Counted from the first letter of the stretch, positions 1 to 8,932 are shown. The stretch: DNA of 48,433 bases from Tropicimonas sp. IMCC6043 (GCF_004146235.1 NZ_SELO01000029.1:1-48433), one strand, 5' to 3'. The notes: generated by a model from the sequence alone, not told the origin. Program-made: numbers and translations.

Positions 1-701
1 AGGGCCGTCCCGTTCTCGATGATGATCGCCGCGCCGATCCACAGCGCGGCGATGCCGATGGCCGCGGAGGTGCCGGTGCGCAGCCAGTTGGCCCCGCGCT
101 GCGCCAGCAGCAACGGAAAACTGACCACCGCCGACAGCGCTGCCATCCCCGCCATCGAGCCCAGCCCGAATACCGCAAAATAGGCGAGCGCCTGACCCAA
201 GCTCTGCGTCGCGCTGACGGTCAGAACCAGAAGTGCTCCGGACCCAGCCACGCCGTGGACCAGCCCTACGCCAAGTGCCTTGGCGTTTGTCCGTCGGTGA
301 ACGTGGTCATGGCGGGTCTCCTCGTGCGGCAGGGTCTCGCCCTTGTGCGAATGGGCATGCATGTGCTTGCGGTCGCCGTGTTCGTGAACGTGGATGTGGA
401 CACGGTCCCGGTGCAGCCGCCAGAGCGTCTGCGAGCCAAGCGCCACGATCATCACGCCAACCATGAACTCAAGCCCTGCCTGCACCCGACCTGAGATCGT
501 CAGACCCAGAAGCAACACCACTGCACAAAAGCCGAATAGCGCGAGGGTGTGCCCGAGCCCCCAGAACGCCCCGCGTGCGATCAGCGCGCGGCGGTTGCCC
601 TTCTGGGCCAGCATATTGGATACGGCAGCAAGATGATCGGTTTCAAGCGCATGGCCCATGCCGATGACGAAGGCAAGCGACAGGATGGCAGAGTAGGTCA
701 T
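1..701 (-). CDS. Nickel/cobalt transporter (NicO/HoxN/UreH type), 3' end outside window
   Basis: Reads leftward from an ATG at 701 and runs off the window edge, so only about 233 residues are visible. The N-terminal helix carries HALETDH, the HX4DH signature of nickel/cobalt permeases. Several hydrophobic helices follow. Between them lies a histidine-rich hydrophilic loop (HIHVHEHGDRKHMHAHSHKG region), typical of metal-handling members of the family. The expected role is Ni2+ or Co2+ movement across the inner membrane. Uptake versus efflux cannot be told from sequence alone, and no urease or hydrogenase genes are visible next to it. Family call is confident; substrate is inferred. Confidence 0.85.
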   Translation of the reverse strand, partial: MTYSAILSLAFVIGMGHALETDHLAAVSNMLAQKGNRRALIARGAFWGLGHTLALFGFCAVVLLLGLTISGRVQAGLEFMVGVMIVALGSQTLWRLHRDRVHIHVHEHGDRKHMHAHSHKGETLPHEETRHDHVHRRTNAKALGVGLVHGVAGSGALLVLTVSATQSLGQALAYFAVFGLGSMAGMAALSAVVSFPLLLAQRGANWLRTGTSAAIGIAALWIGAAIIIENGTA

Positions 702-1059
702 GTCGTGGTCCTCATGCCTTGGGAGAAAGTAACATCGCCAGGATGTAGCCCTTGTCTTCGATACCACCGCAGCCGGTGCACAACCGCGCCGGATCGTTCA
801 CGCAGCCGACATTCCTACTTTTGGCGTCGGCGGCAAGCACAACCTGCGAATTTGGTTTGATGGAAAATCCGCGTCACCGGCAGCACGCATGCCCATGTCG
901 CCGCCCACATTTTCAGCGCAGTCTTCCGCGAATTGCGGGGAATTTGGCACACAGTTCCGCCGGAGCTGGACAAGCCCGAAATCATGGCCACCCTGGAGCA
1001 GTCAGCGGCTATCATCTCCACGAGCGGGACCATCTGCCAGGCCAGCGAGGACAAGCCCG
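702..1059. other. Intergenic region with an unidentified short reading frame
   Basis: No recognised gene lies here. A plus-strand frame entered after a stop near 858 (ATG at 933, stop at 1142) would encode a 69-residue peptide with plausible composition in its first half (VPPELDKPEIMATLEQ). It overlaps the start of the ProQ gene in another frame and matches no family I recognise. It may be a decayed gene end or chance. A DevR-like or metal-responsive site for the nickel transporter could lie just upstream of 701, but I see no clear palindrome. Confidence 0.3.
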
Positions 1060-1491
1060 ATGCAGAAACTGAGCCCGCCGCGCAAGCGTCCGACCTTGAC
1101 GCTCAAGCGCCCCACAGCGTCGCTGACGGCCAAGGTGCCTGAGGAGCGGACTTACGTTGATCGACCCGCTGACGGCCCTGAGAATGCCGCTCAGCACCGT
1201 GCAGCGGCCCGGGCCGGTTTGGCCGAGTTGGCAAAGCGCTTCCCGGCCGCGTTCGGGCCGAAGCCGGTTCCGCTCGCGGTCGGCGTCCATGCCCATCTCC
1301 GCGAGGCCACCGGATGGTCGAACAAGCGCGCACGGCGGGCGCTGGGCTATCGCTGCAGCTGGGACGAATACCTACGTGCCCTTGCAAGCCCCGGTGCCCA
1401 GCGCCACGATCTGACTAGGCAGCCCGTCGCGGCCGATCACGCCGAACAGGCTCGCGAAGCACTGAACCGGATGCGCCAGGGCGGTCGCTAA
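1060..1491 (+). CDS. ProQ/FinO-family RNA chaperone
   Basis: A 143-residue protein. The basic N-terminal tail (KLSPPRKRPTLTLKRP) is followed by a ProQ/FinO domain from about residue 50, recognisable from LAKRFPAAFGPKP, HAHLREATGWSNKRARRAL and the tryptophan-bearing SWDEYLRAL segment, ending in DHAEQAREAL. Family members bind structured RNAs and stabilise or anneal small RNAs. Small forms like this one occur on chromosomes, plasmids and phages of alphaproteobacteria. Start at 1060 was chosen because GAGGA precedes it and the basic tail begins there. An in-frame ATG at 889 would add a low-complexity extension unlike the family. It stands alone with no obvious operon partner. Confidence 0.8.
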   Translation: MQKLSPPRKRPTLTLKRPTASLTAKVPEERTYVDRPADGPENAAQHRAAARAGLAELAKRFPAAFGPKPVPLAVGVHAHLREATGWSNKRARRALGYRCSWDEYLRALASPGAQRHDLTRQPVAADHAEQAREALNRMRQGGR

Positions 1492-1499
1492 CTGCGCAG

Positions 1500-1620
1500 A
1501 GCCGCCGGTCACGACACATTAGTATTTCGCATGTGCAGCATCATGGTCGGAATCGGAAGCCGCCATTCGTGCCCGGAGCGGCGAAGGGCTGAGATGAGCC
1601 CGGAGCAGTCGTTTTGGACC
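1500..1620 (+). repeat. Partial copy of the dispersed composite intergenic repeat
   Basis: Contains the module TTCGCATGTGCAGCA (1526-1540) followed by ATCGGAAGCCGCCATT (1552-1567) and a GCGGCGAAGG tail, in the same order and spacing as copies near 6462, 9662 and 13319. Only the right half of the composite is present. It lies between the ProQ gene and the convergent serine hydrolase gene. Confidence 0.55.
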
Positions 1621-1625
1621 GTTGA

Positions 1626-3146
1626 TTAAGAATGTCCCGTTGGACTCGGCATTGTCGTTCTGGATGGTGGATTTGTGGTTGGTAGCATCGCGAGAAGAAC
1701 CAGCGAGAGTCCTAATACAGTCAAACCGAGGCTCACCCACACAAAAGCGGTGGGCCAAAGCGTAGCCCTGACCGTGTAGAACGTGGGCGGAAAGCCTTGC
1801 AGGCGAAGCGGGATGTCGGAGAACCAGTAGGCCCACCAGGCGGCAATGATGAGGGTCGGCAGGATTGCTGCTGCTCTGCGCCATGCCGAGTATCTTCGCG
1901 GCCGGGCGCGGCGGCCTCTTCGCCAGCCCGATAGAACATTGCCCACGATTGCGGCACCGACCACCGTTAAGAATAGACCCGCCGCCAAATGCGCCTTGTG
2001 CAACAGCCCGAGTTGCGAACACACACCCTGCAGCGGGTCATCCGTCAACGCACGGCTCCACGGGCAGGCGATGTCAGCGAAAATGCCGGGTGCCGCGCGG
2101 TCGCTGTTGGCGAGGATCGCTAGACCGGCACCGGTCTCGGGCATCAGGAACACGATGGCCTTGTAGCCGCGATGATCGCCGCTCTTCCGTGCGACAAGCG
2201 TTTGACTGCCAAGGTGCAAGTTGTAGCCGAGACCAACTTCGCTGGCATCGTCGGTGAATGGAAACGGCTCGAAGGTCTTTCTCACGGATTCGGGCGTGAT
2301 CACTCCCCGTCCAGGTTCACCTTCCTCTACGTCCAGCATCGAGGCCGCAAGGAACAGTGCCACATCGTCGGCGGTCGCCACCAGTCCTCCTTGTGCCTTG
2401 GTCGCGTGCTCGTAGTGCGGCAAAGGCTTCCCGTACCAATCGTGCCCCCAAGCGGCGCGGGTCTCCAATTCGGGAGTCCAGCCGAAGGCAGTGTCGTTCA
2501 TTCCGAGCGGTCGGAGGATCTCTCGCGTGACATAGTCGCTAAATGGTTCGCCTGTGACCGCCTCGACCGCGATCTCAAGAAGGACAAAACCTTTAGACGA
2601 ATAGTGATAAGTCTCTCCTGGCGGATGAGAGACCCGGACCGGGCCGAACTCCATAGTCGCGCCATCGGCGGCTTCCAGAAGCGACGGTGGGTCCTGTCCC
2701 GGATCGACGCCGGTATCGCCCCCTTTTGAAAGGCCAGCACCGTGGGCGAGGATGGCACGCGCGGTCACTTGGGAATGGTCAAACTCAGAAGGCGGGAGGG
2801 TCCAGCCGCCTAGGTAGGTTTCGATCGACGCGTCGAGGTCGATCTTGCCCTCTTCAGCGAGCTTCAGCATTGCCCATGCGGTCACCGGCTTGGTGACGGA
2901 AGCGATCTCGAAGACCGTGTCCGCCGTCACAGGCTCCCCGGTCTCGACATTGGTCACCCCGAATCCGCCCGACCAGATCGGCTGACCGCCGAATACGATG
3001 GCAACGCCCACCCCTGGCGTTCCTTGGCGTGTCAATGCGGCCGGGGCTGCCTGCTCAACGGCCGCGATCATCGAGCGGGTCTCGTCCTGCGCCCATGTGG
3101 GATTAGTCAGGATCAAACCGGCTGCAAGATACGATACCAGGCGCAT
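1626..3146 (-). CDS. Beta-lactamase-family serine hydrolase with C-terminal membrane segments
   Basis: A 506-residue protein. An N-terminal signal peptide ending near TWAQ is followed by a beta-lactamase/penicillin-binding-protein-like fold with SVTK as the SxxK catalytic motif (about S83, K86), a YSS motif in the YxN position, and HRG near the end of the domain in the KTG/HxG position. After about residue 370 come three or four hydrophobic helices, so the catalytic domain would sit in the periplasm tethered to the inner membrane. The domain is shared by class C beta-lactamases, esterases and D-aminopeptidases, so the substrate is open. The start used is ATG 3146, eleven bases after the CPBP gene stop; a TTG two codons earlier is possible. 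It forms an operon with the CPBP protease and is probably controlled by the divergent TetR gene. Confidence 0.85.
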   Translation of the reverse strand: MRLVSYLAAGLILTNPTWAQDETRSMIAAVEQAAPAALTRQGTPGVGVAIVFGGQPIWSGGFGVTNVETGEPVTADTVFEIASVTKPVTAWAMLKLAEEGKIDLDASIETYLGGWTLPPSEFDHSQVTARAILAHGAGLSKGGDTGVDPGQDPPSLLEAADGATMEFGPVRVSHPPGETYHYSSKGFVLLEIAVEAVTGEPFSDYVTREILRPLGMNDTAFGWTPELETRAAWGHDWYGKPLPHYEHATKAQGGLVATADDVALFLAASMLDVEEGEPGRGVITPESVRKTFEPFPFTDDASEVGLGYNLHLGSQTLVARKSGDHRGYKAIVFLMPETGAGLAILANSDRAAPGIFADIACPWSRALTDDPLQGVCSQLGLLHKAHLAAGLFLTVVGAAIVGNVLSGWRRGRRARPRRYSAWRRAAAILPTLIIAAWWAYWFSDIPLRLQGFPPTFYTVRATLWPTAFVWVSLGLTVLGLSLVLLAMLPTTNPPSRTTMPSPTGHS

Positions 3147-3156
3147 GACCAAGTCT

Positions 3157-3927
3157 TCAGGCGGGCGTGGCGGCAGGGCGCCCGATACGTGGGATGTCCT
3201 TCTCGGTTACGCCCGTCATCAAACAGATTCCAACCAGGGTGTTGAGCCCCGCGATACCAAGGTGAACCCGGATGTCCAGCGGCTCCGCAACGAAGGGACC
3301 AGCGGTTCCCGAGGTTACGTAGATGTAATCCAGAAGTGTGTGGAGGAAAATCAGCGGCAAGAGACTGCCGGTCCGCAAGAATAGCGCGCCGTAGAGCACC
3401 GCGAAGCCGAATGTGTTGCCGAACTTGTCAATCCATTCCAGCAACGTGAACTCCTCGAATGCCGCATTCGTGAGATGACCAGCGCTGAAGATTGCCGCCG
3501 CGATCAGGACGGCGCTCCACTTGCCGAACTTGAGAAGCACGGGCAAAGCGATACCTCGCGCGAAGCCTTCCTCGCTGATACCCGTCGCCAGTACGGCCAA
3601 GAAATAGAACAGGACCCAACCAGCCGAGATTTCGACTGAGCCATAAAGAAGGGCTGGTACGAAATGGATCAACGCCGGATAGATCAGTAGATGCGTGTTT
3701 CGAACGGGACCGGCTAGACCGCTGGTCCGCCACCATCCGAGCGCCCAGATCAGCCACAGGACGAAGACCGATTGAGCCGTCGGAATGATCAGGCGGAGCG
3801 GCGTGATCTCGGTTCCGAGCACCTTAGCGACGACAACGAAGGGTAACGCGATGATCGGTTGAAGAATGGCCAGTGTGACGACAAACCAGAATGGATGCCT
3901 TTCAGCGAAAGCGCGAATTGCGTCCAT
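3157..3927 (-). CDS. CPBP-family intramembrane metalloprotease (Rce1/CAAX-like)
   Basis: A 256-residue, strongly hydrophobic protein with about seven to eight membrane helices. The three family motifs are present in order: EExxxR (E119, E120, R124 in ISEEGFARG), the FxxxH block (FSAGHLTN, H151) and HxxxD (H196 to D200 in LHTLLD). CPBP proteins are glutamate-dependent intramembrane proteases related to eukaryotic Rce1. In bacteria they serve in bacteriocin immunity, peptide processing or regulated proteolysis. It is the first gene of a two-gene operon with the serine hydrolase, and GGGGAGA precedes its start. Nothing in the sequence identifies the substrate. Confidence 0.88.
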   Translation of the reverse strand: MDAIRAFAERHPFWFVVTLAILQPIIALPFVVVAKVLGTEITPLRLIIPTAQSVFVLWLIWALGWWRTSGLAGPVRNTHLLIYPALIHFVPALLYGSVEISAGWVLFYFLAVLATGISEEGFARGIALPVLLKFGKWSAVLIAAAIFSAGHLTNAAFEEFTLLEWIDKFGNTFGFAVLYGALFLRTGSLLPLIFLHTLLDYIYVTSGTAGPFVAEPLDIRVHLGIAGLNTLVGICLMTGVTEKDIPRIGRPAATPA

Positions 3928-3961
3928 TGGCCCATCTCCCCAAGATCGAATCCCGGTTTAT

Positions 3962-3996
3962 AAACGATGCGTTTCGTTTCAAAACTTGTCAAGTTT
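3962..3996. promoter_or_regulatory. Probable TetR operator between divergent genes
   Basis: Two palindromes lie in the 116 bp between the divergent CPBP and TetR genes: AAACG-ATG-CGTTT (3962-3974, with the half-site CGTTT repeated at once) and a 15-bp perfect one, AAACTTG-T-CAAGTTT (3982-3996). Such sites usually bind the TetR homodimer and control both directions. Binding by the adjacent regulator is inferred from position. Confidence 0.6.
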
Positions 3997-4043
3997 CTCG
4001 AAATCGGCTTTACGAAAGGCGCAGCTTCGGATCAGACGAGTGA

Positions 4044-4637
4044 ATGAACGCTAGGAACGAGAACAGTGGGAGCCGCAGCGGTGGTCGCCCAAGAAGCGAG
4101 CGATCCAAAGCCGCCATACACGCGGCGGTAAGAAAGCTGCTGCTTAAAGACGGCTATGCGAACTTGACCATAGAAGCCGTCGCGCAAGAGGCCGGTGTCA
4201 GCAAGGCAACGATCTACCGTTGGTGGAAGACCAAGGGTGAGTTGGTCCTGGAAGCGTCAGAACAGGAGATCGCCATCGGCTCTGTCCCCGACACAGGAGG
4301 TTCCAGGGCCGACATGGATGCCGCCATAGGTCAACTTATCGACACGTTCACGCGTCCCCTGGCCTCTATCGTCATCTTTGCAGCAATCACAACGGGCGGC
4401 AGTGATCCGAAAATGGCGCAGATATTTCGCGACCGGTTTGTCTACCCTTGGCGTGTTTCGGCATTTGAAGCGCTTGAACGTGCGCAAAGAAGAAACGAAA
4501 TCTACCATGAGGACCTTCACTTCTTGCTCGATGTAATCGTCGGTACCGTCTTTCAGCGAACTTTGGTGATGAAGGAGCCGATGATCGACGGGTTGAAGGA
4601 GAGCTTGCTCGGCGTGATTTTCGGTCGTGACAGATGA
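4044..4637 (+). CDS. TetR/AcrR-family transcriptional regulator
   Basis: A 197-residue protein of typical family length. The N-terminal TetR helix-turn-helix is clear: LTIEAVAQEAGVSKATIYRWW at about residues 41-61. A helical C-terminal ligand and dimerisation domain follows, resembling the TetR_C_16/AefR-like groups. It is divergent from the CPBP-serine hydrolase operon, with palindromes in the shared promoter region, so it probably represses that operon and itself. The inducer cannot be guessed. Confidence 0.9.
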   Translation: MNARNENSGSRSGGRPRSERSKAAIHAAVRKLLLKDGYANLTIEAVAQEAGVSKATIYRWWKTKGELVLEASEQEIAIGSVPDTGGSRADMDAAIGQLIDTFTRPLASIVIFAAITTGGSDPKMAQIFRDRFVYPWRVSAFEALERAQRRNEIYHEDLHFLLDVIVGTVFQRTLVMKEPMIDGLKESLLGVIFGRDR

Positions 4638-4836
4638 CCTGACCCTGTGCTGCTGCGAGTTGGAAGCGCGGCGCATATTTCGACATAGTGCGTGTCGTCT
4701 GGACGTCTGCTAGGTCCGCAGAACCGACCATGGTTAGCCGTGCGACGAACGTCCGGTTCTCAGAAATTGTCGACATTCGTTCTGACTCTAGAAATAGTCT
4801 CTTGTATCGTCGCTTCGGCCAAAGACGGAGTTCAAC

Positions 4837-5292
4837 ATGAAAATCTCGCTCGCTGCTGCCGTCGTCGTTGTGTCGACGTGCTCCGCGCATTCGCAGGAAG
4901 CGCAGACGCTTATCGACCACGCCGCCGCCGATTGCCGGTCGTTTGAGAACGGTGAGTTCGATCCGGGCGATGCATTGCAGCAGATTGAACTCCGTTCGCA
5001 GTTTGGGGCGGTCAAAGCGGAGCTCGTCGACGAAAGTAAATACTCATGCTCGACAGCGGCATCCCTTTACTGCGGGAGCGGCGGTTGCATGCTCAATCTC
5101 ATTGTGGACGGGTCTGTCATGGCTTGGCAAGCAACGGGCTGGCGACTTGTCGACTGGGGTCCTGACACCATCCTGTTGATCGGTCGCGATGGTGGCTGGT
5201 GTGGAGGTGCTGGCGCCGAGGTCTGCTATGAAGCCTTGGTATGGAGCAACGGAAAGATCCTTTCAGTTGGGCCCGCTCCAGAGCTACGCTAG
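4837..5292 (+). CDS. Exported protein of unknown function
   Basis: A 151-residue protein. It has a signal peptide (MKISLAAAVVVVSTCSAHSQ, cleavage after residue 20 likely) and about six cysteines in the mature part (DCRSF, YSCSTAASLYCGSGGCM, GGWCGGAGAEVCYE), suggesting disulfides in the periplasm. GGAG sits before the ATG at 4837. I recognise no named domain. The pattern resembles small secreted alphaproteobacterial proteins annotated only as hypothetical. The 199 bp before it hold no gene. Confidence 0.7.
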   Translation: MKISLAAAVVVVSTCSAHSQEAQTLIDHAAADCRSFENGEFDPGDALQQIELRSQFGAVKAELVDESKYSCSTAASLYCGSGGCMLNLIVDGSVMAWQATGWRLVDWGPDTILLIGRDGGWCGGAGAEVCYEALVWSNGKILSVGPAPELR

Positions 5293-5443
5293 CGCCGATG
5301 GATATGGAGTTGGGAAACAACTGCGCATTTGCCTACGTAGCAGACCTCGAAAAACGTCATCGACCAGCTCTCACATGTTGCCTGACTACAATCGGTTGTC
5401 TATTTGAACGCGTGCTGCAGTCCTTCGTTTTCGGAAAACCAGA

Positions 5444-6187
5444 ATGGTCATTGGCGCCGGAATAATACTCGCGACCGTTCTTGCGGTCTTCACGGTCTAC
5501 TTCGGCGTCCGCTCGGTACTTGAACCGGATCCGGAAGACCGAACACGTGACTTGGCCACGTCTGTAGTGTTCCGGATCTCCTCACTGCATGGCCTCGTCC
5601 TTGCGCTGGTTTTCGCATCGGAGGTTGTCGAATATCATTCCTTGGCATTCGAAAGCGCCAACGAGGTCAACGCGATCTCGGACGCCTACTACGATGCTGT
5701 AAGATATGGCGACGAGGCGCACGGTGTCCGTGCGGCCCTTCGAGAGTATGTTGCAATCGTGCCGTCCGAGGAGTGGCGCGGCCTCGGAAAGGAAGGTGAT
5801 CTTTCGCCAAGGGCTTGGGCACAGTGGAATGAAGCCTACCGTATCGTCTTGGACCTAACGCCCGTGTCGCCCAGACAGGTCGCCTTGCGGGACAATATGC
5901 TCAGAAAAATCCACCTGATCGCAGAAAACCGCGACCTCCGCGAGTATCAGGCCAACGCGGCTCTGAGTTCGTTTTTCTGGGCCGCAGCGCTCATCGGTGT
6001 CCTCCTGGTTTCGGTCGGCTTCTATATCTTTCCATCGAAACGCGACAATCTTGTCCTGCTCACGGTCTTCTCGGCCTACACAGGCCTGATCCTGTTCACG
6101 ATATACGCCATGTCTAATCCATTCAGCGATCCTGCGGCGCTGGAACCTGTACTGTTCTTTGAACTCTCGCAAGAATTTGAGGGCTGA
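5444..6187 (+). CDS. DUF4239 (bestrophin-like) membrane protein
   Basis: A 247-residue protein with the DUF4239 layout. There is one N-terminal helix, then FRISSLHGLVLALVFASEVVEYHSL with a second helix, a soluble helical middle rich in acidic and aromatic residues (EVNAISDAYYDAVRYG, LREYV), and two C-terminal helices (SFFWAAALIGVLLVSVGFYIF and LVLLTVFSAYTGLILFTIYAM). The family is compared with bestrophin channels, but its function is unproven. No strong ribosome-binding site precedes the ATG, and it stands alone. Confidence 0.72.
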   Translation: MVIGAGIILATVLAVFTVYFGVRSVLEPDPEDRTRDLATSVVFRISSLHGLVLALVFASEVVEYHSLAFESANEVNAISDAYYDAVRYGDEAHGVRAALREYVAIVPSEEWRGLGKEGDLSPRAWAQWNEAYRIVLDLTPVSPRQVALRDNMLRKIHLIAENRDLREYQANAALSSFFWAAALIGVLLVSVGFYIFPSKRDNLVLLTVFSAYTGLILFTIYAMSNPFSDPAALEPVLFFELSQEFEG

Positions 6188-6343
6188 GAGGTCAGGCATC
6201 AGTTTCCAAATTGAACGCCGACTCGAGGCAAATGTCGGGTGCTCGCCAGGGCCATCGACCGACTCCATTCAGCCCAAAACTTCAAAGCTTCATCAATCAT
6301 AAAGGTCTGTTTTGGGTTCTCTTGAGACATCTGACCATTTGAC

Positions 6344-6570
6344 TCAGATGTCCGCAACGTCGGCAAACCTGCCATCTGTGGCCTCGTTGGGCGAGACCTG
6401 ACGCTCCCTTGTCTTACAGGTCGGCTCCCTGCGCATTGCCGTCATCGAGCCGATCTCGCAGCTTCGCAGTTGCAGCAACGCTGCTTCAACCGGAAGCTGC
6501 CATTTGTGCCCGACGCGGCTAAGGGCAGCGAGGAGCCCATCTCGGACCTTCGGGTTGAGCGCAGCATTCG
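6344..6570 (+). repeat. Composite intergenic repeat, copy 1
   Basis: Starts around GTCGGCAAACCT (6359), passes CTGCGCATTGCC near 6430, CTTCGCAGTTGCAGCA (6462-6477) and ACCGGAAGCTGCC (6489-6501), then GACGCGGCTAAGGGCAGCGAGGAGCCC. All modules occur in the same order and orientation in other copies in this window. The whole 6188-6814 gap has no supported gene. Confidence 0.6.
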
Positions 6571-6814
6571 ACACTCAAGGCGGAACGGGGCCGTTCGTCA
6601 CACAAAGCTCTGAGGTCCGGTTCGGCGATTTTGGTGACTTCTGTGTCATCAGGCGGATACCCGCCATGGTACGACGATCGGAGCGTCGGAGAGCGAAGCT
6701 GCTCCCTATGGAAATAGCAGTACGGCCTCCCGAGGGACTTGCGAGAAAGAGCTTGCCTCGCCAGCGAATTCCCTGAAGGTGAAAGCGTTGGCGTGAGGTT
6801 GGGGGGACGGCGCG

Positions 6815-7123
6815 ATGATTTCGATACTTGCTTCGCTTCTTGCGGTGAACGCGGTCCTGCACGGGATGATCATTGCTCGCTTCGGCGTGAAGGGAAACGA
6901 GCCTCCGCTCGCCTTCGGAATCGCCTACGCCGCCCTCGCCGTCGGAGTGTTCCTGGCGATCCCCTACGCGCTCTGGGCCACCCTGATCGTCTCGGTCGTA
7001 GGTGTCGCGGGCCTTACGGCGGCCTATGCGAAGATTCCGCACGAGAAATCAGTGGAGCGCCTCTGTTGGGCACTGGGGGCGATTATCATCGTGCTCACAG
7101 CCTACCTCCTTTTCCTGCACTGA
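6815..7123 (+). CDS. Small multi-helix membrane protein of unknown function
   Basis: A 102-residue protein made almost wholly of membrane helices: MISILASLLAVNAVLHGMIIARF, AFGIAYAALAVGVFLAIPYAL, TLIVSVVGVAGLTAAYA and LCWALGAIIIVLTAYLLFLH, four helices in all. A strong purine-rich ribosome-binding site (GGGGGGA) lies eight bases before the ATG, which supports it as a real gene despite its isolation in a gene-poor stretch. I do not recognise a family; it could be part of a transporter or an immunity-type small protein. Confidence 0.68.
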   Translation: MISILASLLAVNAVLHGMIIARFGVKGNEPPLAFGIAYAALAVGVFLAIPYALWATLIVSVVGVAGLTAAYAKIPHEKSVERLCWALGAIIIVLTAYLLFLH

Positions 7124-7299
7124 GGGCGACGCTCACTCATCCCGGTGCTTCATGAAGGCCGAAGCATTGGCCCGCCCTCTGGACCTTTGCCGCGATAGGC
7201 ACAACGGCAGCTTCGTCGGGATCAGTGGCCTCTGTCTGGGCCATGGTGGAGGTCAGAACAGGGTCGTTCTTTATGGTTTGGGCTCAGCGAACGAAGGTC

Positions 7300-7560
7300 C
7301 ACTTCGTCCGCTGAGTCGGCTTTGATGTGTGGCGTGGCGAAGGTCCGGTCCTTGATCGCCATGCTGGATACCGGGCGACCGCGACGGGGATTGCTGCACT
7401 GCCGAGAATGACCGCGAAGTCGGCAAACTCGCCGTTCGATCCTGGTCGGCGGCGACCGGACCTCCCGCGCCAGCGCGAACGGCAGTGAACTGCGCATTGC
7501 GGCCCTTCAGCATTGGTGTTGGCTTCGCAGGTGCAGCAATGCCGATTTGGAGCACCCAAC
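7300..7560 (+). repeat. Composite intergenic repeat, copy 2
   Basis: Contains TTCGTCCGCTGA (7306-7317), AAGGTCCGGTCC, GTCGGCAAACTCGCCGTTCG (7419-7438), CTGCGCATTGCGG and CTTCGCAGGTGCAGCA (7523-7538). The first element matches GCTTCGTCCGCTGA near 12094. The right part is inside the inverted duplication, so it also occurs reversed at 16520-16570. Confidence 0.6.
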
Positions 7561-8870
7561 CACAAACCGGACGTTGGAGGAAGATGTGGCGAACGGCAGC
7601 GGGCAGCGGACATGAACGGTCGGGCATGCCGGCGACCTCCATGCGTGAGAGCGGTCACCATCGAACCGAGGCAGCACGGACAGCGGCTCGCCGAGAGTTG
7701 ACAGCCAAGACTGCGTCGAACGTCCGTCGCAGATGGGGGCTCAGTCGTGCTCTCGAAGGAACTCCGCGACCACGGCACAGTAGCGCTCGGGCTCCTCGAT
7801 GTGGGCGCAGTGGGCGCTGTCCTCGAAGATGACCACACGTGACTCCGGCAGACGTTGGTGCATGGTTTCGGAGCAGACAGGAGTGATCTCGTCATGGCGG
7901 CCGACCGTAATCAGCACCGGCTCGTCGATCTCGTGCAGCCGATCGGTACGGTCCCAGTCTTTCAGGTTGCCGATCACCGTGAACTCGTTTGGGCCATTCA
8001 TGGTCATATAGACCTGATTGCCGTCGAGATTGGCGACGGTGCGGTTGAGGCAATCCGGCCAGTCCGGCAGACGGCAGACATGTAGGCGATAGAAGGTTTC
8101 CATGGCGGAAAGGTAGTCGGGGTGGTCATAGGCGCCCGCAGCCCCGTGAATCCGCAGCGCCTCCCGATCGGCCTCCGACATCTGGCCGATCAACCGTTGT
8201 GCTTCGGTGACGAATTGCCGGGTCGAACTGGACGTGGATGCCAGGACAGCGCTCTTCACCCCTTTTGGCCGCCGCAACAACCATTCGATCGCGAGCCACC
8301 CCCCCCATGACTGGCCAAGTACGTGGCATTCGGTCAACCCGAGGGCGTCCCGCACCTCGTCGACCTCGTCGCAGAACCTTTCGACGGTCCAAAGTGTCGG
8401 ATCATCCGGTTGGTCAGACCGGCCGCAGCCGAGTTGATCGAAGAACACCACCGGGCGGTCGGCAGACAGCGCCTCAAGCGGCTCCAGATAGTCGTGTCCG
8501 GCCCCTGGTCCTCCATGGAGCAACAGCAGGGGCGTCCCCGATCCTTGGCCGGCGATGCGGTACCAGAGCTTGTAGCCGTTCCCGAGGGTGATGTGGCCGT
8601 CGTAACTCATAGGCGTTCTCCATTTAAGGTCGGTTACCGCGCAGGAGCGGTCAGATCGATTTTAAAAGAACTGTCAGCACTCAGTAAGCATCAGAGTGGA
8701 TGACACAGAACATCTCGAACCCCTCGCGGTTACCTGTCCCCAATGGAGTTCCTGATGACCGAAACCGCGTCAACGCCAGAGATTTTTGCGGTTTCCGCGC
8801 CGCCGCTCGACACTCAAGCCCAACCGGAAGATTCTGGATCGACCCGGCCCTAACCGCGGGGGAAGGTCAC
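7489..8870. repeat. Large inverted duplication, left arm, segment A
   Basis: These 1382 bp match 15189-16570 in reverse complement over equal length with no visible indel. They include a complete hydrolase gene and its upstream region. The match stops sharply at 7489 (ACTGCGCATTGC) and continues on the other side into segment B after a 530-bp interruption present only here. The encoded hydrolases differ at six positions of 289. Confidence 0.93.
7741..8610 (-). CDS. Alpha/beta hydrolase, proline iminopeptidase-like (S33), copy 1
   Basis: A 289-residue protein with the full S33 pattern: the HGGPG oxyanion motif near residue 33, GQSWGG around the nucleophile serine near 107, a late aspartate in GRHDEITP and the catalytic histidine in DSAHCAHIEEP. 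This matches proline iminopeptidases and tricorn-interacting-factor-like peptidases that release N-terminal residues from peptides, acting in the cytoplasm as there is no signal peptide. It is nearly identical to the gene at 15449. Differences lie at T7/I, T25/A, T and V to A and I in the LTECHV segment, D/E and E/K. All catalytic residues are kept in both. Product is confident; peptide specificity is not. Confidence 0.9.
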   Translation of the reverse strand: MSYDGHITLGNGYKLWYRIAGQGSGTPLLLLHGGPGAGHDYLEPLEALSADRPVVFFDQLGCGRSDQPDDPTLWTVERFCDEVDEVRDALGLTECHVLGQSWGGWLAIEWLLRRPKGVKSAVLASTSSSTRQFVTEAQRLIGQMSEADREALRIHGAAGAYDHPDYLSAMETFYRLHVCRLPDWPDCLNRTVANLDGNQVYMTMNGPNEFTVIGNLKDWDRTDRLHEIDEPVLITVGRHDEITPVCSETMHQRLPESRVVIFEDSAHCAHIEEPERYCAVVAEFLREHD

Positions 8871-8932
8871 TGGCAATCCGACAGTGATCCCTCACCTTGA
8901 CCGAGGTCATCAAGTTCCTAGGAAGAATTGTG

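Noticed and set aside
3940-3960. ATCGAATCCCGG as a tRNA T-arm
   Set aside because: No matching acceptor or anticodon stem surrounds it, and it lies in a divergent promoter region.
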